From Takakia lepidozioides (taxonomy: Eukaryota > Streptophyta > Takakiopsida > Takakiales > Takakiaceae): 64,000 nt of DNA. Positions 13,108-24,662 of the stretch are shown here, piece after piece. Position 1 is the first letter of the stretch; every line of letters begins with the position of its first letter. A model generated the notes under the pieces. The model saw only the letters and a list, made by a program, of their open reading frames with translations, was not told the DNA's origin and made no database searches. Both the position numbers and the translations under genes were made by a program. The DNA is taken from positions 11,720,001-11,784,000 of the forward strand of contig CM060732.1 of the NCBI GenBank assembly GCA_030704615.1. The letters run 5' to 3'.

Positions 13108-15349
13108 TTATTTCCACTGGATACTTGTAAAAAGGTAGGAATGTAAAGATAGTAGAGAGCCTGCAGGGTGATATGTTAAGGGCTCTACTCTGTGCAACTG
13201 TGGTGGACTTCATACTGGCTAACTGGTGGATGATGAAGTCATTTTGTATCTTCTGTCTTTGATGGATGGTTCATGCATTTACTAAGCTGAGGAATGAATA
13301 GTCCAATGGAAATGTAGCGGGTGCATAGCTTTCTATTTCAACTGTATGTGACAAAGTTGCATTGATATGGAAAATCCCACATAATATGTACGCCAACCCC
13401 TGACTGGGTTGGACTAATATCGCACACCCCCTTAGCCTCACACTAGTGAAAAACAGCACGCTGGGTCTTGAAAAGTGTCTATGATCTGAATGGCTTCAAA
13501 TATAATGTGATCACTGTATAATGATCATGCTATTTCTACAGATACTCCCATCAGATGAGAAATGTACTCCAATTTTGGTTAACATGGCATGCAGATGCAC
13601 CAACATGGAACAGAACATTGCACCTGGATTTGTGGCAATGCCAATGGATTCTTTCAGCAAATTGTAAACTTTTCACCCCCAACGACATTCTTATTTTCAT
13701 CTGTAAGGGGAACAGAATATCTTACCCAACGAGTTTATTTTGAGCGTGCGAGGCTGACAGCACGGCCGTCCAGAGGAAAGTGGGCTTCATTCAGGCTGTG
13801 ATGGAATTTTAAAATTTATGAGCTCAGCTGTGGTCAGGGCTGAGCAGTGTTTTGTTTAAAGAAATTTGGAAAACAGCACGAGTGGCTACAGAGTTTTGCA
13901 GAAAATAGCAGTATATTCTGTTCATCCACTTAATACATCTACCTCTGTACCATAATCCATTTGTATCATCCATATGTAGCGAATTCATCCATAATTTATT
14001 TTTTTATTTGGAGAAATTGGCTACAAAAAAACAGGGGATTTGCGACAGAATATTCTATTTTACTTTTTGAGGTCGAAATTCGCCAATAAAAAAAACGCTG
14101 GGGCTGAGACCTCCGACACTTTTTTAACCTGTTATGCCATTGCGTCACTATAATCACTACCTAATCTTTTGTAAGCGAGACGTCTTTACAACCTCTGTTG
14201 GCGACACAGTTTTGCATCTCGTGAACCAAAAAAAAGTGATGGTGACTGAAAACCCTCAATGATGGATATTATTATATTTGAGCGTAATTTGACAATGGCC
14301 TCCCTTGCGTTATCGCTGAGACATGTGGTCTTCTCTTTGGCACCATCATTGAGGGTTTTCAGTCACCATCACTTTTTTTTGGTTCACTATCATAGACTGG
14401 TTAATGAATGCCTATGCCAAGATGCCATTCACGAAAGAGGCCTCGCATCATGCAGCAGATTAAAGGGCTGGGTTGTGGAGCTGAAAGCAATATCTCGACC
14501 TTGGGGATGCACCGTGGCTATGGAACCACCTTCAGGGATGTTATTCGAAATAGGCGATAACACAAAACTCTTTCGTTTTTAAAGTCATTCAGCATGATTT
14601 CATGTGGATCGAGAGCTGCAAGAAACCTGCATAGGTAGATGGTCAATTGGAAGGAGCAGTGTCAACACATTTGATGATAAAAGCATGCACTTATAAGTAG
14701 GGCACCTTCTTCATGAACACATTTCAAAATTCAGCTTGATTTGCTCTCTTATTAGACATGGTGTGGTCCGTGCAGGCAGTCTGCTACATGGACGCGGACC
14801 TGTGGTGGTGGTAACACGAGTTCCGATGTTGAGCTTGACTGGTATGTTACTGCACTAAAGACATCACTGAAGCTGAGCATATAAAATAGGTGTCTTGGAA
14901 TTTTGAGGGTGATACTGATACATATCAGAAAGCTACTATCTGAAAAATCTTGAATATGTTGTTGACACAGCCTTCCTGTTGTGATTCTGATGTGGGCATT
15001 GAGATGAGAGCAATCTCAATGGAAGCCTCGGCTGAATCATTTACTGAGCAGCATGTTCCAGCGGTAGTGTTTGAGTGATACTGATGCATATCTGTTGCCT
15101 GCATGTGGATTGGGCCCTTTTGAAATTGGAGCTGTGGTATGTTAAACTTCATCAACTTCAAAACTTTATGCTGAAGGTAAGCCCAGCCTCAGTATCCAGA
15201 TAGCTGAGCATTTTTTCGTTCTCTCTATAAGAAGCTATAGAGTTGATGTGGGGCAGGAGCAAGAGTCACATCAAGATTCTCTCATAACTTGCAGATTCTA
15301 CTCGAGCTATTTGACTTGTACACTCAATGTTGATTTGTCTGTTTTCTTT
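13108..15349. other. Gene-free interval
   Basis: Beyond the 3' flank of the coiled-coil gene I see no gene. The only structured element is the perfect inverted repeat at 14,221-14,387, entered separately. Short frames here have no family resemblance. Confidence 0.5.
14221..14387. repeat. Perfect 45-bp inverted repeat with 77-bp loop
   Basis: Bases 14221-14265 (starting GTGAACCAAAAAAAAGTGAT) are the exact reverse complement of 14343-14387 (ending TTTTTTTTGGTTCAC). The 77-bp loop does not pair. Identity of the arms is complete by eye, so the structure is young or maintained. A transcript would fold into a long hairpin, as in foldback MITEs or small-RNA precursors. No clear target-site duplication flanks it. 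Confidence 0.85.
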
Positions 15350-17150
15350 ATTTGAGTTCGAATCTTAGTCTAATGCCAAGGGCAGGTAGGCCCTTGAGAT
15401 CATCCTTAACGTCCTCCATATCACAGACTGGAAGCAAGTTCATGCCTACCTCCATTTTCATGGGACAGTCTTTGGGCATCAGATATGGCTTTGGACACAA
15501 CCCCCTTCAGGTTAGCTTCATCTAGTAGGTCAGTTCTTCTGGACTAGTATTCAGAGGTGCGGGAACAATGTTCTTGATGGTCGTGAAGATGGTCACTGTC
15601 GGGAGAGAGTATCCTGGACAATGTATCAGAATGGATGTTGTCTTTAGGCTGCCCACATCAAGCAATTCCTCTTCCTCTCTGCATCTGTTTATTGTTTAAA
15701 GATAGGCAAAGCCCATAGTTTAAATTTCAGTCTAATGCTGGAGTTAGGTAGGCCACCCATGAAATCATCCTTAAGGTCCTCACCCGTGTCACAGACTTCT
15801 TGATGATGCTAAAGATGGTCGCTCTCTGGTGAGAATATGCGGACACTATCAGAATGGATATTGTCTTCAGGCTGCCCACATCGGGCATTTCCTCTTCCCC
15901 TCTGCATTTGTTTATTGTTTAAAGGTAGGCGAAGCCCTGAGTGTAAATTTCAGGCTAATGCCGGAGGTAGGTAGGCCGTGGTCCTCATACATGTCACAGA
16001 CTTCTTGATGGTCCTGAAGATGGTCACTCTCTGGTGAGAATATTGTGGACGATGTATCAGAATGGATCACCTTCAAGTCCCCATGATCATTTACAAACTT
16101 AAGATTATCCAGAAAAGGTGAGTGCCTATTATTTGTGCTGCATCCAGCAAAGACATAACATGTGCACACCCATGACATTCGTTGCCAAGGTTGGAAACAG
16201 TATGAATGCATCACAAAGGACAGGAACCCCCTCTCATTGATCTTTGAAATCACTGATTAAAGCTTCTGCGAGAGGATTTTCCCAGGGCTTCCAACAACGT
16301 CTTACATCCTAATGTTGTAAAAGCCCACAGCTTCCCTGTTGCTGGCCATTTTGCACAAAGAAGGCATCAAGATGTATGAGCCAATGGTCACTGTATATTT
16401 AAGACAAGGTTGCGTGGTACACAAAGCTCCCAGGTTTCTGCAGAAGGAAAGACAGAGGATAGGTGTTGTGGAGGGAATTCATGAGCAACCTGGAGTCAGG
16501 GAAGTATTGTGCCTTAGAACTTCATTTTCATCAGACAATTTTCTAGCAACAGAGATGGCTTTGGAAACTTCAGCCTCTAAGTCAGATTTATCCAGCAGGG
16601 TCATGGCTTGTGGACTTAGATTGAGATCCTTGAAAATCTGTTCTACCCTCTTCCGCCAGGACTCAGCCCGTTTGATAGTGCGATCCTGCTTCCAAGATAT
16701 AGAGTCAATTAACTTAAAGTAGGATATCTGGTATTAGTCATGCGTTGTAGCTGACCCCACCATCTGACCTTGAGTTCATCACGTAGGGAGCTTAAGGGGG
16801 AACGCCAAACTCACCTTAAACGCCACATTAGGTGTTTTGAAGCATGCTGACATGCACTCCTTCAGCACCCTCACTTGAATGGATTCTACAGACGTAGCCT
16901 CATTGGAGTTATCAACCCACACATTAGATGCATACTCCAAGGTAGGCCTAATAACATGGCAAAGCATGAATTTTTCCTTCAGAGATGATCCCATTGGAGT
17001 AGAAAACTTGATGCAGAAAGAGACCACCTCCAACAATGACATATACATCACTATATGCTCATATCCTAAGGCTGGAGTGTATCTGGGGACAATACCGAAC
17101 AGTACTATTTCCATAACTGGTTTTTGATTTGCAAGTGCAGAAGCATTCAT
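15350..17150 (-). pseudogene. Degenerate LINE reverse-transcriptase 3' part, copy 1
   Basis: The minus strand matches the LINE copy at 51,740-53,233 in several blocks. One (about 16,780-16,960) encodes VIRPTLEYASNVWVDN and KECMSACFKTPNV, against VIRPALEYGSAIWVDN and KECMSACSKTTNV in the other copy. Downstream blocks (15,370-15,540 and 15,700-16,250) match its zinc-finger/3' region at nucleotide level, with many stops and frameshifts. Within 15,590-16,075 a segment of 200-250 bp is repeated about three times; each copy contains GGTGAGAATAT...TATCAGAATGGAT and CTGCCCACATC. It is a dead non-LTR retrotransposon fragment. Confidence 0.75.
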
Positions 17151-17439
17151 GAGAATGGTTTCAACAACAACTGCATAGCAAGGCCGATTCTGTCCGATTC
17201 TACCTCACAGTTATCTATTGGGATCTAGTCAAGAAATGCAAATCTGAGTACCAAACCAGTGAGATGTAGCTTCAAGGACATGACATATTGTTCCTCATGC
17301 ACAATGATTATAGCCAAGATACAAAACAATATAAAATACGATACAGTTTGCCAAAAGAACTATATAGATTTTTATTTATCTGATATCATAGTGATAAGAG
17401 AAACATTTGAACATTTTGAATAATTGAGACGTATTGATA

Positions 17440-18750
17440 ATATTTGACTCCAAACATACCGTTGTCGTGGCATGTTCTCCGCCTGACAACTCCACTAATC
17501 CAGCTTCGAACAACTCCATCATCTGTGACTAGATCAAAGACCTATCCATGTCAATATACCTATAGGGCCTTCGAAAGATTGGCATATCACTTGTCAAATC
17601 AATACGAATCTCCTTACCCGTCAAACACCCCAAATCCTTCAACCCGAAGGTAAAGCAATTTCAATAAGTCCTTAGAAATCGTTGGATCCTCCGTCTCTAT
17701 CCTCTGGTGATTGTAGCTCCAATATCTGGTTCCTAATTGTCCTTATTGACTGCAACCTTGGGTACACCAGGCTTGAGGTAAGATACGCATCTTTTGGTTG
17801 TTAGATAGCAACCCCTTGGGCCTTATCCGTCCCCTCTAGCTGTGACATAGCCTCCATTTGCTTCGCGCCATAACCACCTTTAGAACATCTTCTAAGCAAG
17901 AAACATCCTCAACTTCTTCAAATTAAACCTTGGTTATCTTGGCTTCCAACATCTAATCCTTAGTACATGAGGGCTTTCCTCACTTCTCATATTGTTACTT
18001 GAAAGATCCAATGACTATCTCTTTGCGCATCTCATCCTACATCTGCCATGGGTGTTTGCACCCCACGATCATATGTTCGCCCCCACTCACTGCCTCAACC
18101 GTCTCGGTCGGCAGAGAGGGTGCAATATCCGCTGGCAGTGCAGAAGTAGCTACAAGTGCTCGCAATCATCGTTGCTCAGCAATGCACAAACCAATGACCC
18201 ATGTCAAGCAATTCAAATCCAGTGCTTGACCCAACATCTTTCGACGTAATGCCTCTGACAGAGGTCAATGCACAGCTCTAATGCCCATGACAAACCCCAT
18301 TGTCTGTTCTCGCTCATCTATGCTGGGTTCCACCAATTGTTGTAGCACACTGTTCCAAATCAATCCCGGCCCATTGTCTAAAAAAACATGAAACGAGATA
18401 AAGCTCATGAGTGTAGGTAAGGCCACACATGGCTGCCCCATTCGATTGACCACCGCCAAAGATGCACATTCATCATGTCGAACTCTCTGTGCTTGTCTTC
18501 ATCGGTCCAAAATGCCCTCAATTGTGAATTTGGGTGGCCGTTGAATGGAATCGTACTATGTTCTCTTGAGCAACTCTGGTGGTGCAAGATTGGCCTACCA
18601 CAATCGAGGTCAATGTGCAATTGATCCCATCGCGGCTCCATTTGATAGCACCGCCGATCTAATCGAGGACTGCACCTGATGCAAACTGACCATAACCCTC
18701 GCCCCTCATAAAGAAAACATTTCCAAAATATAAGTTGGAGGTTGCATTTG
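17440..18750 (-). pseudogene. Ty3/gypsy polyprotein relic (pre-RT and RT N-terminus)
   Basis: On the minus strand, about 17,650-17,480 encodes CLTGKEIRIDLTSDMPIFRR followed by a block ending ELFEAGLVELS. This is the start of a gypsy reverse transcriptase (compare the usual 'ELLEAGLVExS' block). Upstream on that strand, 18,480-18,200 encodes a block with WNSVLQQLVEPSIDERE. The block recurs at 40,389-40,673 as WNAQLQQLVESNADERDRA. Many stops and shifts are present. It is a different family from the chromovirus at 33-40 kb. Confidence 0.6.
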
Positions 18751-18988
18751 CCTTACCTGTAGGTCTCGCGATCTACTTGCAACATCTTCCAAAACAAATG
18801 CAACATTGCATCATGCAAGCCATTCCCATAACATGAGGGAGAATGGGTCATTTTGCAAGTCTATTAGAGTTGTAAGGAGGTCGATTGATTTAAGGTATAG
18901 GAACTATTGTTGTTTGAGTTTCATGTGTTTGGATCATCCTCCTATATAGGCTGCATGCTTGACTATGTGTCATGCTAGTTTGGTTTGG

Positions 18989-20229
18989 CACTAATTAAAG
19001 GGGGTTAGCGACGCTAGGACCCCGGGTGTGCCAGACGCGCCAACCCCCCTGCGACTGCAGCGTCGCGCAGGCGCCCGGCCCGGGACTTGCGATGTCGGGG
19101 CATCGCAACACCGGTGCTCGGACGACGTTGTGGCATCTTGCGATGTCATGCCGTCGCCAGAAATGGGCCTGACTTCATTCCCCCATCAACGCGTTGGGGG
19201 GTTGCAACGCCCCCGGATGCTGCAATGTCGGGGAATCGCAACAAGGCGTCCCCGCGTCGTAGCCCTACGACGTCGGGCGTTCCTGCAACGGCGGAGAATC
19301 GCAATGCCCGGTTTTTTTTATTTTTTTTATTTTTTATTTTTACCCCGCCGTCGCAGGAGCGCCCGGCCGTCGCAATAGCGTTGCTGGGGCTGCGGCGCTG
19401 CGATTCCCCGGCGTCTTAGGGGTGTCGCAGAAAATTGATTATGGGAGTAGATTGTAGAGCATAATGGGCTTGGCATCCTCAGATTACAGTCATTGTCTAA
19501 CAATAAGTTGAAATGCAGTTTTGTAAAACTTAGGCCATTGATAGATATTTGTTCTTGAAGAACTCTAGGGACAAGTCTCAATGCAAGTTCCAGATGTGAG
19601 AGCTCCTGTAAAGTACGCATAATCTGCAACACAATGATATGATTGAGATAGTTGTAGTCACTAGGAGCTAACTTTTGATATGTATATATATTTGGACTGA
19701 TTTTGTGATACATAGAGGTATTGTAGATTTGTTGGTTAGTATGTAGTGTCTTAGAAATGTTATAATGTGGAGGTCATAGGTTCAAGTATGCATTGCTTAA
19801 TATATGTAGAACAATGTATGAACTGCCATTGGACAAAACCGGAGTCAATCGTCTACTAGTTTTTGAAATTCAAATTTTAAATTCAAATTCGAATTTTCCT
19901 ACCTAAATTCAAATGTACCCCCCTAAATTGTGACGTCTGGGGGTCGCATTTACGACCCCCAGATGTCTCTTATGTGACGTCGCAGAATTTTATTTTTATT
20001 TTATTTTTTTTGTGCGATGCCCGGACGTCACAAGTCGCGCCGGCGCCGCGGCCGGGGGATCTCGGGGGGTTTGCGATTCCCCGACAACGCTAATTAGCAA
20101 CGTCTTTGCGACTTCCCGACGTCGCAAAATGCCCTCGGCGCGCCCCGGGCGCCGTAGAGTATTTTCGTCGTCAATCGCGGCGGTTGGAGGTCGCTGGGGC
20201 ATCGCTAAACCCCCCCAAACGTAGTAGTG
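18989..20229. mobile_element. Complete non-autonomous CACTA (En/Spm) element, 1,241 bp
   Basis: The left end is CACTAATTAAAGGGGG at 18,989. The right end, read on the other strand, is CACTACTACGTTTGGGGGGG ending at 20,229. The 3-bp target-site duplication TGG lies at 18,986-18,988 and 20,230-20,232. Both subterminal zones carry many GCGACG...CGTCGC-type palindromes (19,000-19,420 and 19,930-20,215), the usual layout of CACTA binding-site arrays. No transposase is encoded inside. The flanks rejoin to match 31,391-31,460, which lacks the insertion. Mobilisation in trans by a TNP2-type transposase is inferred. Confidence 0.85.
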
Positions 20230-20859
20230 TGGGCATTTGTCTTATAGGTGGTTGGTCCGGAGGAGGATTCTCGCCGAGGGTGCAAGCCATTTTGATTGTC
20301 ACTAATTTGGGCTATTGGTTGAAATGTGACGCTTCTGTCCGGATGCATCCCCATTTTGTTTAGAGTCTGCATGCGCACTACATGAACCAATGGGAGATGT
20401 ATGAATGAGCATCTTATATTTCAGAGTTAGGCTTTCAACGGAACAGATGATCATGAACCAGAACTTCATGTAGTATATATCTCATTTTGTTAGTCTATAT
20501 CTTTGTCTTTGATGAAGTCAAGAACTTCTAATCACGACACATATAGCAATATACTCCCATGTTATGCAATATGATGAAAAGCAGTTGGAATATGGAAGCA
20601 GTTGGCTGAAAAATATACTTACATCGATGTGGAAGTAGTTGGCTGAAAAGGAAAATGTCTGAGCTCCAAGAATTTCTGTAATTCCTCTGAAATCCTCGAG
20701 TGGCACAAGTGTCAAGAGTGGCACGAGTGAGTCAGCTGTATGTGATTTCCCGCCAAGCACTAAGCCACTAAATGCCAAAAACAGAACTGTGATCTACTTT
20801 AACAACAAATAATGACGACAACGAAAGACGATGCAATGATTGCGATGATGGGCAGTCAT

Positions 20860-21590
20860 TTTGAACTTCCTCATCAAACCGTTGGATGGTGGTGCGGCCA
20901 ACACATAACCGTTTGTTATTCTGGGACACCATGGAGGAAATGTATATAGTTATTAATGGACCACGTATATACTATGGAGTTGTGGGCACCATCAAGCTTG
21001 ATGATTTCATATAGGAGTTTGATAGTTGATGTGATTTGCAGCAGATTGCAATCCACAACTGTTTATGTCATTTATGGCATGGAAGAAACTATTTCAGCAC
21101 CTTGAGGAACCGCCCATGGATGATTATCATGAGTTTAGGCAGGGACATGAGATGGAGATTGAGGAGTGACAAGAGTATTGGTCACCTAACTACATCTTCA
21201 TCACTAGAGGTACAGTGACAGCGGCCACAACAGCTACACCGGCAGCTTCTGCAAGCAACAGTGGAACAAGTGGTTCAAGAATTGGGACGTCTACCCAAGC
21301 TCAAGCCGTAACATCAATACATGTGCTTGCTTTTAGCCCAATTGTGGAGTTATTCGAAGAATTGAGAAGGAACTACCAAGAAGTTACGGAGCTTGCAAGA
21401 GTTCCAACACAAACCTACTGAAGTTTGAGGGAGGCTTACACTCACATAAGGCGCTTGATAAGTGTAATTGAAGGGGTTACGGAAGCTCAAGCAGTCCAAT
21501 TCTGGTATGGGATATTGGATAAGGAACTAAGAAAAATGATGCGGGATGCAACTCTCTTATAAGTAGCCCAACCACCTTACACAAGAAGAA
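20860..21590 (+). pseudogene. Retrotransposon gag relic, copy 1
   Basis: This copy aligns by eye with the gag relic at 31,737-32,650. Shared blocks encode WDTMEEMY, GTIKLDDF, FQHLEEPPMDDYHEFRQGHE, ELFEELRRNYQ and EGVTEAQAVQFWYGILDKEL. Several in-frame stops (in EEF, DSW and the post-FQHK region) and deletions break it. The leader of this copy is split by the CACTA element at 18,989-20,229. No RT follows; the sequence degrades after about 21,590. Confidence 0.75.
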
Positions 21591-21852
21591 ATCATGTTTT
21601 TTCCTATTGCATTGTTTTATGACTGTTATGACTCTACCAATCACTACCCTGCGACTGTAGTCATTAGTTCAGCAAGAACCAACATTTTGTGCCAAGTGTC
21701 ATTGGAGTGGCAAAACACGTTGTGTCTATGACTCCATAACTCATGATTATATATCAAATATTTATTTAAAATAAAGTATATAGATATAATGACATGGCAC
21801 ATCAAGTCATTGGAATTATTGTACTTACAACTACAATTTGACGTGGTATTTG

Positions 21853-21855
<3 letters not shown>

Positions 21856-21885
<30 letters not shown>
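21856..21885. repeat. (TA)n microsatellite
   Basis: About 30 bases of uninterrupted TA dinucleotide within AT-rich, gene-free sequence. Confidence 0.95.
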
Positions 21886-21889
<4 letters not shown>

Positions 21890-22149
21890 TTACATAATTA
21901 CGTGGAAATTACAGTCATAATAATCACTTCACATACAACTCCATAAATGTTCATTAATAAGGCACAATCATATTATATTATGACGTGTAATATTGAGTCA
22001 TTGAAACGACTTGGCATACAACTGAGAGATTATGATTTAACGCTGACATGACCAATTTTGATACTTAGTGATTAGTAGTTGATTTGGGAGTGATATCTAT
22101 GACTCAAGTGCTTACAATCACTATGGTTGTAGTGCCTGCAATGATTCGT

Positions 22150-22556
22150 GACAGTAAAGATAATTCTAGAATGGTGAAGGACCCAGAATTTGGGAAGGGG
22201 GGCAACCAGGCAGCTCCAAAAATGTGGACATTGATAATCAATCATCATATTCATCTTCAGAATCTCCCTCCTCTTCCTCCTCAACTCGCCACAACTCGTT
22301 ATTAAGCACCACCTTCCATCCCAGCTTGGTGGTTTCATCGGGAAAGAACACTTGCTCTACTTGGGAAAGATAAAAGGCTCATGATGTCTAGTAGTAGCCT
22401 TATGAAATCAAAGGAAGAAAATCCATATTCATCTCGCACCATGGTGGCACTGTCTCCCACCATATTGGCTCTTACCCATGAGCAACGAAACACAATGGGC
22501 TGTAAAAGACCATAATATACTTTGAGGATTTTCTTTATCACTCCAACATATTGCAA
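22150..22556 (-). pseudogene. CACTA transposase C-terminal (DUF4216-like) relic
   Basis: The minus strand encodes VGVIKKILKVYYGLLQPIVF, then CSWVRAN and VRDEYGFSSFDFIR. After a frame change it continues EQVFFPDETTKLGWKVVL and an acidic tail EEEEEGDSEDEYDD. This order is the DUF4216 region found near the C-terminus of plant CACTA transposases. The better preserved counterpart here is at 41,150-43,123 (VQDDCGFMRVN, MEQVFFSDD, NWKVVVHTQPRG). The upstream transposase is missing; its place is taken by the inverted-repeat element that starts at 22,606. Confidence 0.75.
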
Positions 22557-22760
22557 AGGAGAGGTAATGGGATTATGATCTCATGCGCTACTCGGGGAAT
22601 GCTAGAGTGTGAGCCTAGCCACGCGAACCCTGGAGCCTGTGAGCCCAAGAGCCTAACGTGAGCCTAGTCCACGTGGCACGAGAACGGGGGAAGATGCAGG
22701 GTGTATTTCCGCGGATGAGCACCCATTACCGCGGAAACACGGCAAATCAGGAAACATGGC

Positions 22761-22968
22761 AAACCCTAAACCCTAACCCTTAGCGAACTGCCATGTTCGT
22801 GAAGGGAAACAGGCTGGGAATTAAGCCGACGTCATTACTGCTGAGACACGGCAAACACTACAAATCGGGGAAACACTGCAAATCGTAAGCCCAAACCCTA
22901 ACCCTAACCCTTAGCGAACTATTATGTTCGTGGAGGGAAACACGGCTGGGAATTAAGCGGGCGTCAGG
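22761..22968. repeat. Telomere-like runs in a 130-bp tandem duplication
   Basis: AAACCCTAAACCCTAACCCT at 22,761 and CAAACCCTAACCCTAACCCT at 22,892 each lead into TTAGCGAACT..TGTTCGTG.AGGGAAAC. The two units are spaced 130 bp apart. The runs are only two to three repeats long, so this is an interstitial telomere-like motif within a mobile element, not a telomere. Confidence 0.7.
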
Positions 22969-23045
22969 CACATGAGAATTCAAAAATAATAATATAATAA
23001 GAATTAAGTTTTTTTTTTTTTTTTTCTTCCCGGCATTTGGGTAGA

Positions 23046-23443
23046 TGTCGTCGATGATCATCGTGAAATCATGATCATGAAGAAATTGAGTGCGTTGACG
23101 CACTCAGTTCTCCGTGGGGGCGGACAGGGGGGGGGGAATACAAAAAAAACAAAAAAAAAACTTTTTTTTTTTGTTCCCTCCCACTCCGCAGAGAACTGTG
23201 TGCATCAACACACTCAATTTCTTCATGATCATGATTTCACGATAATCATCGACGACATCGACAACAGTGTTGTGCGGGTCCGGATTTTCACCCCGGGTAC
23301 CCGGCGGGTTAGGGAGGGGAAATATATATATATATATCTTGTTTTTTTTTTGTTCCCCCCGTCCCACCCCCCCCGCGAGAACTGAGTGTGTTAACACACT
23401 CAATTTCTTCATGATCATGATGTCAGGATGATCATCGACGACA
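23046..23443. repeat. Large hairpin plus a third direct copy (67-bp units)
   Basis: The 67-bp arm 23,046-23,112 is the reverse complement of 23,191-23,257 with four mismatches by eye. The 78-bp spacer has a poly-A/poly-T centre that also pairs. A third copy (23,377-23,443) is in direct orientation to the second. Each unit also contains its own small palindrome, such as GAGTGCGTTGACGCACTC or AGTGTGTTAACACACT, followed by TTCTTCATGATCATGA. Confidence 0.85.
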
Positions 23444-24662
23444 GTGTTGTGCGGGTCCGCATTTTCACCCCAGGTACCCGACGGGTTAGGGTAAGCGTTT
23501 TTTTTATTGGCAATTTTTTGCCATTTGGCCGCCTGAAAATCCCCTTGGCGAATGAAACAAAGGGAAAAAGAGGTCCAAATAAGGCAGTTTTCGCCAAAAA
23601 CTGGGGGTCTCAAAAAAGTCCTCGCCTGTGGACCCACGGTGGCAGCAGAGATGTAGCCATGGTGGGCCCCATGCAGGATGATCGGACGGGCCAGATGAGG
23701 AGTGGATTTAGGATTGTGGGGCCTTCGCCGTTTCCCAAGGAGATGCTCGTCGCCGGTCTTGCGAGAACTATACACCTCATTTGTACCAATTAGCCTATGG
23801 TTTTCACATAGAAAGAGTTCCATTCGTCCTATGGCTTTCAACTATTTTTTGTACTTCACCTTCTATTGCTCATCAACATCCATTTGATTCGCAATATATG
23901 GCAAGGCTGGAAATACATGTAGCCTACCAATTCGAGGAAAATTACCTAGAGTGGGCCACTTGCACTACCCTACACCCAATATATATAGCCACTCCTACCT
24001 CTTTTCAAAATCCCTAAAAAGAACCTTGGTTAGGATCTGAGTTGCCTCTCCGGATCCGGACCCATGCCATCACCAAAAACTCGGACCCTGACCCGGGTTC
24101 ATTTTTATAATAGACCCGGAACCGGACCCGGACCCGCCAGCTAGGTCCAGAACCCGTTAAACCCGCTACTCGCAGGCCAGAGTTGGTATAGCCATCTTCC
24201 CTAGTTCACCAGTTGACATTCTAGAGAATTCTACTATTGTCGGTGGGTTGAAAAGCAACTCACTAGTGGGTGTGGCCGCTGTAGGAGTATACTTATAGGA
24301 ACAGTGACCAGAGAAGATTGGGGCTTGGTGAGAGTGGGGCCAGGTGGGATCGCGGCTTGGGGCTCGTCTTCAAGGTGGAGCGCTTGGGGCTAGTGGAGGG
24401 TGGGACCAGTTGCGTGAAGTGCTTGGGGTTGATGAAGTAGGGCTAGGGGAATTGGGTCGATCGTCGTGCTTCTAAAGAGGACTCAATATTGCCGTGTTTG
24501 CCGTGTTTGGAAGTTTTGCCGTGTTCACCTCTTCTTCCAAAATATATGCTTCCACGGTAATAAGACCCCCTCTAAACCCTGTCCTCGGTTGTAGGACTTG
24601 CTTCTCCCTCCTCTAAACCCTGGGCTCACACTTAGCAAGCGTGAGCCTAGGCTCACACTTAG

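Larger units (their letters stand above)
22606..24659. mobile_element. Candidate 2.05-kb terminal-inverted-repeat element
   Basis: The outer 13 bp are perfect inverted copies: AGTGTGAGCCTAG at 22,606-22,618 and CTAGGCTCACACT at 24,647-24,659. TAG stands just outside both ends (22,603-22,605 and 24,660-24,662), a possible 3-bp duplication. Looser inverted similarity continues inward, with GTGAGCCCA, ATTACCGYGGAA and AACACGGCAAA in the same order at both ends. The interior has no gene but contains a large hairpin, a 130-bp tandem duplication and telomere-like CCCTAAA runs. The superfamily is unknown. Confidence 0.5.

Noticed and set aside
22761-22912. Telomere or telomere-fusion site
   Set aside because: Only two to three CCCTAAA/CCCTAA units in each place, inside a duplicated 130-bp segment of a candidate mobile element.
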